Assembly: GCA_033239525.1 (NCBI GenBank)
Contig: BSYO01000038.1
Location: 4,963,041 to 5,027,040 of the forward strand
Origin: Nepenthes gracilis
Taxonomy: Eukaryota; Streptophyta; Magnoliopsida; Caryophyllales; Nepenthaceae
Length of the DNA: 64,000 bases
Direction of reading: 5' to 3'
The notes below the pieces were generated by a model. It did not search any database. It was given only the letters and a program-made list of their open reading frames with translations, and had not been told where the DNA came from. The position numbers and the translations under genes were made by a program. Position 1 is the first letter of the stretch, and the number at the start of each line of letters is the position of its first letter. Positions 21,070 through 33,879 of this stretch are shown here, piece after piece.

Positions 21070-22239
21070 TTTGGACTTCTTCAAATTGTGATAATATCCT
21101 TTAATTTATTGTAACTAAACGCCAAAATAGCCATGAATAGTTCCTAATGGGTTCGATAATTCACGAGCTGACTCAAAGTCTAACTAGCAAAAGAAAAATG
21201 GGCCTCGCAAGCTACAACCCAGCAAAAGCTCCTCTAAGTCCAAGATCCAGAGTTTGTAGTGGTGGGCCTAAACGACACGACCTAAGACTATTCTGTCATG
21301 ACAAACCAAATATATAAGATCCGATAAATTAAAACATACCCACACAAGTCCTCATTGTACACCATCCAGACAAAAAACCATGAATTGCTCCCAAATTGTT
21401 ATAAGGATATAAAGCTCACCAAGAGAAAGTAATGCTGTGTCGAATCCTGCCTAACTTTTGCTGCAAATCCAAGTTCCCTACTCTAAGGGAGAGAAAAATA
21501 GAAAACATGAGCCGAATGCTCAACAAGTATCGTGATGAATAAAACTGTGCATGCAAATCATAGGAAGAGCACATAAAATCAAATATCAAGGCCGACAACA
21601 ATTTCGTTATGAACTCTGCTACATATGCCGAAATTACCGTATATCCATAGGAAATGCCTATCCAAATTCAAAACCAAGTCAAAATTCCAAGTTTTAATAT
21701 CGAGTACATTTTTGGCCTACAACTACTTCGCCATCTAATTCCCAATATTGGTCACTAAGGCCTTGAACTCCACTATCCTCAAACACATAACGATCCACCG
21801 GAGTCTCAGACCACTATGGTCCTACATGCATACCAACCCATCGGGTCTCCGACTTTATCCAATTCCATACATACATACAGATATAAAATACACAAAAATA
21901 ACAAATATTAAATAAGACCATACGAGAGGGTTACAAATACTTACCTTAACTTAATTCCAAGTAAGTTTGCTAAAAGGATGCTATGAAGCGCTCGAATTGT
22001 GTGCTTCTCTCTCCTCTTAGCTCGTCCCCCTCTCTCTCTCTCCTCTTCCTTTCTCTCTCCTATCGTGTTCTCATGTCAAAAATATTCAAGACTTTTATGA
22101 ACATGAGATCTAAACAAGCTATATGTTTAAATTTAATGTACATTTTCACCATACTTTAAAAGTATGTGAAATATTTTTTTCAACAAAATAAAAAAAGAAA
22201 GGTATCACTAGGTTTTCACACACACGTACGTACATTGTT
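21070..22239. other. LTR-like noncoding sequence at the start of the right-arm insertion
   Basis: No coding domain. Short motifs such as 'gagccgaatgctcaacaag' and a CT-rich block (about 22005-22065) are typical of the long LTRs of plant gypsy elements. I could not define ends or target duplications. It is absent from the left arm. Confidence 0.25.
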
Positions 22240-22339
22240 GGAATAATAACTTTTTAATATTAGATGTTCTACAAATATGGGTAATAACAATTTATACTAA
22301 CAATGATGCAATATTTTATCTATTTTTAATTGCATGTGC

Positions 22340-23500
22340 CAAATTAGTAGGTGTTTAGTTTCTCCATTCTTATGCTAGCTAGTTTATTACTTGATTGCAT
22401 AATCCAAAGTTTCTTTTTTTTTTAGGTTCTAAGGTTACTTATTTGTCAATTTATTTATGATATAATAACTCAATTTAATTTATTTGACTTATTGGATACT
22501 ACTATATAGCCCCACACATTGGTGAGGATAAATATAATTACTCCCATGTTTGTGATTAGTCATCGACATTCAAGCATGAGTCTTACCGCATAAAGGTTAT
22601 TCTAGTAGGTCTTGATGTGTTTTGACTTTACATAAAAAAATAAAAGTTTTATCAATTCAACCTATTGTGTGGTTGAATTTCATCCATATTGGCAAATTCT
22701 ACGTTAAAATAGAAATGGATTTTGAAATGTGGCTTTGTTATTGTCGGCTTTTATAGGAATCTAACCTACTAGTTGATTGAATTTCTCATTAATGTTTAAT
22801 ATGCATTAACACATTAAATGAGTTGCAAGATACACTTTCTTTGTTTGTAGAGTCATCGGAACACTCAATATGGGAGAAGAGTTTGACTAATAGTGACTTT
22901 AACATTGTTCAGATTAATGGGTAGGGTATTCATGTGTGCGGTGTAAATTAATCCTTACAATAGTTAATGGTGTAATTGTGCAAAAGTGGAAGAGGATTCT
23001 AGCCATTTGATGTGGTGGCAAGTTTTGGTGCCTAGTCAAAAAGATAAAGCATATGGAGGTGGTTAAGTGGAGTAACTATTCTTGTTGTATTACTTTGTGA
23101 ACTTTTATTATATTGTTAGCAGATAAATCAACTTACAATTGTAGCCCAAGAACTAAATTGTTTGTAGCCCCTAGGTAAGTCAAAGAACTATTAAATGAAA
23201 GAATTAGCTGAATTTAAACTTTTAACTTTCACCTTTTTTTTTTTTATACATAATCTACTTCAGTTTTTTTAATACTCGTCCTGTTGGAATTATTCCTTCT
23301 AAGCTTCAACCCTCCTTGCTAAATTCATGTGCTTGTGAAAAGTCATATCAAATATAATCCAAAAATCAAACTGTAAGAATCACATCCAATAGAAAATCTG
23401 TCAAACTGTAATTTTTATTGGAAAAGTACACTCAAGAATACCATGTTGACATTAAAATCCTCATATATTACGTATAGAGCTAATAAGATGAACCATATAA
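22340..23500 (+). repeat. Unclassified dispersed repeat 'R', copy 1
   Basis: 22340-23110 matches 36185-36980 reversed. 23425-23500 matches 35830-35890 reversed, in the same order. A partial match also exists to 34640-34860. No coding domain or terminal inverted repeat seen, so class unknown. Confidence 0.6.
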
Positions 23501-24339
23501 GAATTCACATTTCATCAAAGTCGCATTGACAAATAAACATAATAGGGCTCCAATTTTAAAAGCAAAGTTACCAAATTAGACACCATCATAAATAAAGTCC
23601 AGAGGAATCAATGACACTCATTCTCAACCCATCTTCGATAATTGATTGCTTTTTAGCAGTATAATCCATAGCAATACCTCACTAAAATAAAATTAAAAAG
23701 GAGAGAGATTGTGGTTTACTATAGGTATGGCATTTGCATGGATCGATTATAAAGCTTTGTGAACTTATTAGTGTAAAAGTATTTTTTAATTAATTATATT
23801 TATATATTAGTGGTGAATTATGATCTTTAGTAAGTGTGCCCTAAACTTTTCATGTTCTATTTTTTAGAAAAAAATTATGTCATTTCATTATGTTGTATTA
23901 GTGCATCTTAGCCAGCAATCTCATTGCATCTTCCTTGGTTTTCTCCTGGCATTGGTGTTGGCTCCTTTAGCTATTGTCGATTGTTTGCTATTTTGCAGAT
24001 AAGGGTGAAAGAGTAATGGGTTCTTGGGCAAAATAGATATATTTGGTGATTTACGTTGAAGAATGTGTATTGTCAATACCCTTAAAAATATAAAATAAAT
24101 ATCAAATCATACAACACACTATAAAATAGCTAACCAACCAATTAGCAGCCTCCACAATTTCCATACCAAAGAAATAGAGTGTTGAAGAGGCATATCCCTT
24201 TCATATCAAGAAAAGAGGCATATTCCCCTTCCTATCCCACACTTAGGAATATGCCATGACCTTGGTAGGCATCGTAGTTTATTACATGGAGTAAATCCCT
24301 TATTCATCTATCTATAAAATTTATAATAGTTATAAATTA
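23501..24339. other. AT-rich DNA, nothing recognised
   Basis: No reading frame, repeat or regulatory signal that I can support. Confidence 0.4.
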
Positions 24340-26406
24340 TGTGATGTACCGTATTATTAATCGAAAATTCACTTGAGTTTCGGCTGTAATATGGTCATCA
24401 ACTTAATACAAAACCTGTAATTATCTTGTACAATATATATAAATCCTCACAATTACAAACACAGGATCCAAAAATCGCCACAATACATATGAGGTACCAA
24501 CAACATAACTTTGGACACCAAGATGGAATAGAGATGCCACTAAGCCTCAAAGTACTCTTCACAAAACCTATGGAAATAATCCATAATCCAATATAGTATT
24601 TTCTAGCTAGAGCACATCACCACTACTAGATAATATACAAAAGAGCAAAACATGTATATATACATTCTTTTTGATCCTAAAAGAATCATCAACTAAACCA
24701 AAAATATAAAATATAATCCTCCAAGGTACAAAATGCATCATCCCCAGGCCTTATAAGCCTAGGGATCCTCTACTCCTTCGCGTCAAGTAGGAATTTGTGC
24801 TGACCATCTAAGAAGGGTAACAAAATAATAATGAGTGAGTTAAATACTCAGCAACACAATATAATAAGAAATATGCAAATTTCATATTCAAACATAATAA
24901 TACATATAGGAAGGAAATAGAGGCCTATGAGTGATCATGCATTATGAATTTAAAAGTATGCTTTCATGATGTTTTCTAAATTTCTTCAATTCTTTTTCTT
25001 TTCTTTTCTTAATCATCAAATCGTACGAAAATTTATTTTGTTGGGAACCAGGGTCAGTAGACATTGCTGAGTAAATGAGCGGTCGGTCGTAGTCTGAATT
25101 GTATTTGCTCCTATAAAATAAAAAAATCGTCTCTTCCTATTCAATACTCATAGGCAGGACGTCTGCATAAAATTCCTATAGATGGGGCCAATAGACATAT
25201 GTGGCACCAAAATAGACAACGATTTTTTGCTATAATATATTAAGGCATGTCAAAATATACTATCTGCTAAATAACCTTCGGTCAAAATTCTTAGTTTCTT
25301 ATTTCCTTAAGAAATTCTACTCTTAAAAACAAAATTGTTCGTTCCTACTTTATTAGAGAACGGTTTGTTAGTTCATCACTTAATTGTAAAATTTTCCTCC
25401 ATAATTCCTTTTTCCATAAGCATATTCAAATACATATTTGTATATTCCTTGTGAGTTTAAATCCTCATGTGTTCATAATTTCATGTATAAATAATTTGGA
25501 ACTTCAAAGAGTTACGAAATTCTTACTGCATTAAGCCTAGTACAATTTTAGAGTTTCCGAACGATAAATTTCTTCACAAACAATTCATAACATAATTCCG
25601 AAACATACAAAATTAGTATATCCATAATATATATAATTAAATACAAATCAATCATATTCATAAGCTAAGGTTTGATTTCTAAGTCTATTTTATGCATAAG
25701 TTTCGAAGAAATCAATCGGAAAGGTGTGGGTTAGGGTTCCGGTATGTATAAACCGCACAAAATGTGAAAAATTAGATACCAAATCGGTGAATTTTCATGC
25801 TCAAGTTATGTGTTTCAATTATCTATAGTCAAATCATGCATAAAATTCAAAATAAACGGTTAAAAACGGTCTCGGCGTGGGTTAGGTTTTTCTGGTATGA
25901 AATACCGTTCAAATCTTATAAATCGGATATAAAATTAAAATATTTACATCATTAGATTATGGGTAATACAAAATACAAGCTCAATCGGGTATTGAAATAA
26001 GGATACCCGAAGAAAAATGAAACGAAAGTGCAAATAAATAAGAAAAGAGAGTATAATGCACTTACTTCAGTTCGATCTATCACCTTTTTAATTAGCGCTG
26101 GCTCAAAATCGGACCTCGGACCTCGGATTCTCTTTCCTATATCTTCTCCTTGTGCTCTCTCTCTCTTTCCTGAGCGTGGAGGCCGAAATGACGAAATAAA
26201 GGCCATTGCAGCCTTTTATTTCCCGCCCCAGGTGCTCGAGCACTCAGCGGGCGCTGGCCCATTGGCTCGGGTGCCCGATAGGCTTACCCTGTCGATTTGT
26301 CCCACCGTCCTGAATATTAATTTTTTCACATGAATAAAATCTAATCTTGATTATATTAACTTAATTATTCTTTAATTATTATATTTCAAAAATTTGGAAC
26401 CTCACA
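24340..26406 (+). repeat. Possible solo LTR (about 2.07 kb)
   Basis: The left end TGTGATGTACC and right end GGAACCTCACA form an imperfect inverted pair (9 of 11), as LTR termini do. A CT-rich promoter-like zone lies near 26140-26175, and motifs such as 'gttaaatactcagcaa' recur in long gypsy LTRs. Against this, the flanking 5-mers (AATTA, GCTGA) do not match. Confidence 0.3.
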
Positions 26407-27184
26407 GCTGATAATCAAGTATAAAGTTTTCACTCCTAAATGTGTGTGGAAGTATTACTATTGTTGAAATTAAATTTTTCTGATGTTTTCATATAAGTTT
26501 AGGCTTGTGCTACATAATATTTTTAGAAAAATAATGAAATTTTTATGTGGTTTTACATCTTTTTTATGGGTAATAATTTGCAACCCTAAGCATATAGCAA
26601 CCTTGAGATATGCAATAATGTGATTGGTATTGCATGCATAAGATTTGAGTAGTATAGTTCATATGCGAATAGTAATGACAATTTAAATTATCTTGCAACT
26701 ATATTTGACTACAAATAATCTTTTCAAGGAACAACTAACTAGATTATACCTTTGGGCATTCACTATTGATGACAAAAGTTTCTTCAAAGTATCCTTAGAT
26801 GCTTAGAGGCTATGCATTTAGCTTATTAAATAATTTGTCTTTTTATTTCAAGAGAAGTTGCCTTGCCTATGATAATTATTCCTAATTTTTTTGTGATGCT
26901 TACTTGATGCAATTAATATAGTTTGCCTATTTAGTTTTTAGCCTTTTTTTTTCAATGGGGAAAGTTCTATACTTATGTCTATTTTCTAAACCTAAAAGTT
27001 AAGCTAATGATTTAAGATATGCTATACTTAGATGTTTCTTTAGAAGTTGTCTTTTTTCTCTCTCTATCAAAATCATAATCCTAATATATTTGGTGTATAA
27101 AAGCCCTTAATTACACCCTACATAGTAGAACTAATTTTTAATTCGTTATAATGTGAAACTCTGTCGATAAAGTTCTATGATATT
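26407..27184. other. AT-rich DNA, nothing recognised
   Basis: No gene-like feature. Its right edge (about 27184) is where homology to the left arm resumes. Confidence 0.4.
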
Positions 27185-27490
27185 GTATAGAAGTATCATC
27201 AATCTCCCTTGTGGACGTGTTTGATATTTACATGATGTTTTTTCTTGAATTTTGCACCTTGCTCTTGACTATAAGTCATTCTTCTGCATGCAAAGACAAA
27301 TTAATTGCATTTGCCCTAGCATTACAAACCTTGAGTTCATTATCACAAATTTGTGGTTCAAAAGAATATCTGTGTGTAAAGAATATCACGGATTTGAGTT
27401 CATTATCATGCATTACAAATCATTCTTTTGGATAGAATGGTTGTCCAAAAGAATATCTACGATGTCTGTCCTTGTCACCACTGGAAGCAC
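27185..27490 (-). repeat. Outer segment of the right inverted arm
   Basis: Matches 1-300 as reverse complement, for example TTATCACAAATTTGTGGTTC (about 27340-27360) against the equivalent near 130-150. It proves that the duplication reaches the left edge of the window. Confidence 0.8.
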
Positions 27491-29300
27491 ATAGCATGTT
27501 GCAGCATTATGTTTAGTGCCTCTGTAATATTTCATTAAATTTTCCCTATCCTTGATTTGCCCCTGGCTCTTTACCATCATAGAATTGTTAACATCTGTAG
27601 TTATTGTGAGTTCAACATTATTAGATTATTTTGTGTTAATTAATTTCAATGAATTTTTTTTATTGATGCTATTTCTTTCTAGTGCTATTCAACTAGTAGC
27701 ATTAAATATAGAAGATAAGAACTTTTGGGGCTAAACCTTAACATTTTGGTTGAATTAGAGTTAAAGTTCTTGTCATTAAAGGTAAATATCTCATATCCTA
27801 AATGTAAAGAAGTAGTCTTGTTGGGTCCAACTAAAATTCAAGCTATTTGAACCCATTAGCCTCATATTAAAATCAGGATGAGAACTCTAGGTTGTTAGAT
27901 GCCGAACTATTAGCCACTTGGTCAAGGGACTGGGCCTCCATCAATTTGCTTAGGTTTGAAGACTTCAATAATAAGTTTGATGATCGAGTGATTGGATAAC
28001 CGAGCTGCCAAAGAAATGAAAGTCAAAATATAACTACCTTAAAAGCCGATCGGTAAAAGTAGATCAAAATAAATAAGTCAAGGAGAATGATCAATAAACC
28101 TAGAGAGCTAGCCATCTATACTTAGCTAATTTCCTGATTTATTGACAATGACTCATTAATCAATTCAAACAACCAATCTATTGTAACAACTGGAGTTATT
28201 AATCAGAGTCATAGAGGCTGAAACTAGTGGAGGTTTCGGTTAGCATAATCTTCTAGAAAACCGTTTGGAATTGCTCACTAAACTATGTCCATAAATGTGA
28301 CATGTAAATCTTAAAATTGAGGGGACATGACTATTTCAAAACTATAGTCAACAAACTTCTCAAAACTATCCCCTAAGCCATGTCCATGATAGTGGCGGGT
28401 GTATCTTGAAATTGAAGAAACAAGACCTAACTTTCGGACTCTAGTCAGCAAATTTTTCGAAACTACTTGGTAAGTTCATGTCTATAAATACAGCAGTTGG
28501 ACCTTAAAATCAATGAGATATGGTCTACTATTAGGATTCTATTTAGTAAAATTGTCTAGAATTACCCATTGTAATTTATTCACAAATGTGGGCGGTTAAT
28601 CCAAAATGTAAAATCTACAGAAGGAAACCCTCTACTACATACACAACTAGAACTACTCAAAAGGATAACGATCATTTATGGAATATTACTAAACCAACTT
28701 TAGAATCGGTTCAACGCATCTATAAATACAAAATTTCTTTAACTCATAAAAGCATCATCTCATCTTGGGAGAAATTATTATCTTTTGATAGATTTAAATC
28801 TTAGAGTATCTAGTAACTTACTAATTCTTATATTCTCTAATATTCAACACAAGTCTCGTAGCACTTTGCCTACACAAAGAGGTCCGGAGTTTACCATCTA
28901 AAACACCTCCTTTTCATAAAAAAACTCTCAAAACCTAGTCCTCCAATACTCTACTCTCTTTCTCTGATTCATTTTGTTTGGAGCTGTTGTTGATTTGGGT
29001 GTGAGAAATCCTCTACTCTTTTTGTCCCCCTAACTCATTTACTATTTGAGTGTTACAAGATTTTTTGGGAAGTCGGTCTAGATTTTCTAAACTCTCATTT
29101 ATGGTTTGTGATGTGCAAGATTTGGGTTGATTATTTTAAAAGCTAGTTCCGAAATCTCTCGATATGATATTCGATTTTCAGGTAAGTATCAAGTCTAAAT
29201 TGTTTTTTTCCACTTAGAATCTGTCAATGGAATAAAATTGAGTATGCCTCAATTGTTCACATTTTTATAATGTTCAAAGATTTGAACATGTAGCGCATGC
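27491..29300 (+). other. LTR-like noncoding region with tandem repeats
   Basis: No coding domain. Near 27900-28060 short motifs (CCGAGC, GCCGATCGGT) resemble gypsy LTR U3 sequence. A TATAAATAC lies near 28721 downstream of the 97-bp repeats, followed by a C/T-rich leader. This layout fits an old LTR, but I found no borders. Confidence 0.25.
28265..28610 (+). repeat. Diverged ~97-bp tandem repeat, about 3.5 units
   Basis: Each unit has AARYTATGTCCATRAATGTG followed by a TTAAAATYRA segment, then an AGTCARCAAA segment and TCNAAACTA. The units are old and indel-rich. Confidence 0.6.
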
Positions 29301-29439
29301 TGTCTATAGTTAATGGATTATGTGCTTGCCCTTTATGCCCCATTAGCTAGTCACTTGTCTATAATCTCTCTTATTTGCTGTCTATAATCTCTCTTAGCAT
29401 TACAAGTGATTGCTTGATGAAAAGTGGTGTGACACCTTT

Positions 29440-30017
29440 TCAATTTTCACTTATTGGCCGCATACTTCCCGTAAATTGTGAGATGCTGGTGTATGATGCT
29501 GATGCCTCTCTGGTGTGTGGTACCCTGCTTGCTGAAGCATTATGGTTCTGAGATGTGAGATGCTTTGGCTGCCTTGATGAAATGATTGTGCTGATCGCGA
29601 TCCTTTGAGGCTCATTTCTTCTTTGGTGGGTCTTTGAGGTTGGAGTAGCATTGCTGATGTTGCGGCTTGGGATGTAGCCATTCAGGATTGTGCTCGAGTT
29701 GGTAGCTTTCCTATTCTTGTTGGGTGGTTGGGTTGTCGAGTCTAAAGTGGGCTTACGAAATCTCGTCCGCATTTTGTGCTTAAGGTTGCGGTTGTTTCTG
29801 AAGCATTTGGGAGCAGCTTTTAAACCATGCCCTTGTTTTGGTGGCTGGTTGATACTGGCCATTGATGTGAAAATTCTAGATGCCGCCTGTTTANNNNNNN
29901 NNNNNNNNNNNNNNNNNNNNNNNNNNNNNNNNNNNNNNNNNNNNNNNNNNNNNNNNNNNNNNNNNNNNNNNNNNNNNNNNNNNNNNNNNNNNNACACAAA
30001 TTACTTACCAAAAAAAG
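29440..30017 (+). mobile_element. LINE 3' fragment containing an N gap
   Basis: GT-rich sequence of the kind found in the other LINE 3' regions here, ending ATTACTTACC plus poly(A) at 30003-30017. Bases 29894-29993 are N. The long minus-strand open frame through this part is antisense to the LINE and looks accidental. No target duplication found. Confidence 0.6.
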
Positions 30018-31289
30018 GCATGTGCCAGTATATATTGAGGGCCTGAAACAAGATAGCCCCACACCACTTTGTCTTTGAGGCCTTGAAATGATTTGTAGGC
30101 TGATTTCACCGTGAAATCAGCTTATTGAAGATCTCATCTTTCTGGGATGCACTAAGATAGTAATTTGACATGTCCAAAATGCAAGCCACATCCACATCGA
30201 ATTGATTAGACTACTTTCACGTTCCATGACTAATGATATCCTGGACTTTAGCATCCCGGGATAATCCAGTAACAATCATCATTCTCTCCGTATATATGTC
30301 ACATAGTGGCCCCAACGGGTGCCAATTGTCAGTCCCTAGGAAAGTCCCATCACCATCTCCAATGTGATGGCGCACGGGCTTTCAAATTAAAGTCCACCTC
30401 TTTTCATATCAAACGGGTTAGTGGCATAGCAATTCTAGAAAAATTCTCCACAAATCTTCAATATTAACCCCAAAAAGTTGATAAAATTTGGTGGTAGTTT
30501 GGTAGACTAATCTAATATCCTATATCATTGAAAGTATACTCAGATGAGCCTCAAATGACAAAACATAATCAAGTGTTCAAGGAACATTTTGCAACATACA
30601 GAAGGCATCATGTTAACACTGATTTGTTCTCATTGCATCTCTAAAATATCAAGAAATGAATGAACCATGAGATTATAGAGATGTTAATAAATTTCAATAT
30701 CTGGTACATTTTTGCTTTGAGGTACTGGTTGAGAAAAGAAGGATGGAACACTTCTATTACCTATATGGTATTCAGCAATGAGTAATGTAGAGAATGAAGG
30801 GGAAGAGAAGAATAAGAGTAGCTGAATCCAGAAAGAATAAGAAGTATAAACCAGATATATAGCAGAAATTTTGGAAAAGAACAAACATGACATATAGGTG
30901 AAATTTAGAGGGGAGAAAGCATGAGCAATCTGAATACAGTATCATGCAATTTGAGCAAAAATAAGTTCTTTAAAATCAACCAAAAGGACTACTAAGTTAG
31001 CAAACTACTCAAACACAGTACAATGATAAGAGTTAATAACAATTTGAGAATATCTTAAATTTTATATACCTCTATAACACCACCTAAAACATTTGTTTCC
31101 CAACTTATCTATCACTATCTACATCAGCAAAGAATCTACATCAGCAAAGAACCAGAGAGAAAAGGTGCTAAAGGAAGCTCAATTGCGTAGGAAAAATTTC
31201 TCATTTTCCCAAAATGGACAGTTTACAAGACAAAGGAGTTAAACAACAAATAATATCTCAAATATATTTGACAGTTATGCACAATCCCA
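30018..31289. other. Noncoding DNA, nothing recognised
   Basis: AT-rich. Short shadows of open frames only. A weak LTR-like purine/T pattern near 31230 may belong to the copia remnant that follows. Confidence 0.35.
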
Positions 31290-31299
31290 TTCACTATTG

Positions 31300-31712
31300 T
31301 TGAAATGAAGGTTTGAATAGTGTGTGGTGAGGAAGTCTTAACTCTTCCTTACCACTAGAGACTTTGTTAACATATCGATGAGTTGATCCAAACATTCCAA
31401 ACGATGTGCATATAATACTAGTTACGACTTCACCACAAGCAAAATGGCGATTAGCTTCAATATACTTGATTCTCTCATTAAATACTAGATTGAAAGCTAT
31501 ATGTATTGCAGCTTGATTATTATAAAACTGTAGTATAGAAGTATGAGGAGAAAACTCAATATCCTGAAGAAAATGTCATAACCATATAAGCTCACTTGTA
31601 GTATGTGCCATCACGCTATATTCTGCATCTATATTTGATCTTACTATAATAATTTGCTTTTGACTTTTCTAAGAAACAAGACCATCGATCAAAGTACAGT
31701 ATCCTGTAGTAG
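31300..31712 (-). pseudogene. Ty1/copia RNase H remnant
   Basis: On the minus strand it reads STTGYCTLIDGLVS, stop, KSQKQIIIVRSNIDAEYSVM followed by AHTTSELIWL, then ILQFYNNQAAIHIAFNLVFN followed by ERIKYIEANRHF, and after a one-base shift QLIDMLTKSL. This is the C-terminal RNase H of plant copia polyproteins (AEY, DNQAA-like and H..F motifs; here NNQAA, so the usual Asp is changed). RT and upstream domains are not visible beyond 31712. The 3' flank (31290 downwards) should hold the purine tract and LTR, but I could not delimit them. Confidence 0.8.
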
Positions 31713-32830
31713 ATCATTTATCTATTTTTTAATCGGGTGGGATATGCTAAAAGTTAAAATATTATTGGCACATGAATAACTAAGTTCTAGTGTTGTGGCC
31801 ATCAAATGATGGGATATCTTGCGTTGGTAGATGGTGGTGATGCTCAATTCGGCAAGTTATATCCATAGGAGTGATGGTTTCATTCGACAAGTTTGAATAA
31901 ACATCTGAAAGGTGGCATAAAGGTAGAAAACAAATAAAAAGAAAAAATAAACAGAGCAAACCCTATAAGGAGAAGAGAATGCCATGGGAAAAAGGTACGA
32001 TGAGCAAAGCAGTTAAAAATATAAATACCAGATAAAATTGAGGCTAAGAAACGAAGTCATCACAACCGTCCAAGTGGCATAATAGGGACCGTCGCATGAA
32101 GTTCGGGAGGAAGCAATGGCAGATAAGCTCAAGAGACAAACTTACAGCCACAACATCAGGAATGCGTAAATGGGAGAAAGATATCATCACCAACGTCCCC
32201 ATGAAGGGTCCCCAACTGTCAAATGAAGGAGTTGAGGATCATGGTTTTGTTGGCAAAGAGACACATTATCACCATCCACGTGGAGCATCATCAAACATTA
32301 GATGAAAGGGTGGTGGATTGTGGTTTTGTTGAGATGGCTCATCATGATCATCCACGTAGAGAAGCACCAACCTTCAATTAAACAAAAGTGGTGAATTGTG
32401 GGATGTTGTGGAAGCTCATATGAAGCATGCCACATACGTGACTTTCATCCTCAGCTAGGGGACACATATAGGTACCTTGCATGTACGAGAACTTTGGCAA
32501 GTTGTTAGTGGTTATAACAATTTTAGTTATATAGCACTTGTGTAGTATGATTGTAATGGTTAGAGAACATTTATTGAGGCAATAAAAATAGGATAATATA
32601 ATAGAATTAAGCAAACAATGAAGTACTTTTGAGTGGCTTAATTGAAGATCTCTGCCTTCTCGAATTAAAAATTCAATCCTCTTTTCATTGTTTTTGAAAA
32701 ATATTCTGTCATTTTCTCTATCTATTCTCTTTGATTTCCTTGAAAGAAAATCAACACAAAACGGCCAAATTGAGTCATTACAAATTGGAATTACAAACAA
32801 GTTATGGATGAAGGAACTCGAATGAACCAA
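31713..32830 (+). other. Possible 5' LTR/leader of the gypsy element at 32.9 kb
   Basis: Noncoding. It contains a short internal duplication around ATCATCCACGTRGAG (about 32272-32285 and 32347-32360), an AATAAAAATAGG poly(A)-like signal near 32580 and a T/C-rich run near 32700-32750. Its position just upstream of gag suggests an LTR, but termini are not defined. Confidence 0.25.
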
Positions 32831-32935
32831 TTAATCAAACCAGTGGGCATAGCCAAAGGCTCAATACATTAGAGAAGAACGATAACTAATGCATGAAGCA
32901 ACTTGAGCTCAGCATAATCAGGCCACTTATTCAGT

Positions 32936-33855
32936 TTGGTACTAGAGGTTACTAGCAAACCTACAGGCTGCTGTACCCTGTGCAAAAACCCCCCCAACCT
33001 AGAGGGGAGTGAGAGAAGCAACCAAGAGTTAACTACCAAGATTGATTTTCCAAGGTTCTATGATGAGACCTCGAGTAGTTGGGTTTATAAAGCAATGCAA
33101 TTCTTTAAGCTCTACCAAACCCCTAAGAACCAAAGGGTGTTGCTCGCTTTCTATTACATCGATGGGAATGCCCTAATCTAATTCTAAGTAGAAAAGGCCA
33201 AAGACTTTTAAGATTAGCTAGCATTCACCCAAGTGTTACTTGTCTGATTTGGGAACTTAGCTTATAACGATATTATAGAATTATTACAAAGACTGAGGCA
33301 AGCAAGGAGCATAGCAAAGTATAAAACCTAGTTTGAGGCCATCACAACTCAGTCGAGCAATGTCCTATCCCATGTGAAACTAATCAATTCCTTGAGAGGC
33401 CGAACAGATGAGATTTGTTATCTCACAAAACTGTTGAACCCAACTATCCTTCATCAAAGTTTCGGAATAATCCAAATTCATGATAAGATTGTTACGAGAT
33501 CAAAAAAGGCTAAATGGGTGTTTGGGGCAGCTAGCTCATCAAGAGTCAACACCAAACTAGAGATGACAATCCACCGGATCACACCTAAACAAATGAAGGA
33601 GAGAAGGTAATGGGGCCTATGTTATACATGCAATCAAAAGTGGCATCTGAGGCACAAATGCTCCTAGCTCCAACTCTTCTGGTAGAAGTGGCTAAGATAG
33701 AGGAGATGAACTCCAAGCGAGACCCTAAAGAGCCCCTATCTCAAGAAATTGACCCCAATCACGAATCCTTGGCGAAAATATCACTCCATGCAATTAAGGA
33801 AGCCCCACATGACACGACTATGTGTGTAACAGGAAAGATAAATGAAATGTCAAGA
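32936..33855 (+). pseudogene. Ty3/gypsy (chromovirus-like) gag with zinc knuckle and start of protease
   Basis: It reads TKIDFPRFYDETSSSWVYKA, QFFKLYQTPKNQRVLLAFYY then IDGNALI, LINSLRGRTDEICY and the zinc knuckle CYTCNQKWHLRHKC (CX2CX4HX4C, about 33626). After a frameshift it continues LAPTLLVEVAKIE and SLHAIKEAPHDTTMCVTGKI, which is the entry to a gypsy protease. Homology then stops. Several in-frame stops (about 33180, 33608). It is unrelated to the Tat element by sequence. In an intact element the protein packages RNA. Confidence 0.8.
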
Positions 33856-33879
33856 ATTGACACAAGAAATATTGCCTTT

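Noticed and set aside
24340..26406. Confident solo LTR
   Set aside because: Termini resemble LTR ends but flanking 5-mers do not match; kept only as a low-confidence feature.
29440..29997. Long minus-strand frame rich in Thr, Ser and Asn running into the N gap
   Set aside because: Antisense to GT-rich LINE 3' sequence; composition explains the open frame.
32378..32830. 150-codon minus-strand frame
   Set aside because: No domain or codon-use signal; it lies in a putative LTR/leader upstream of gag.
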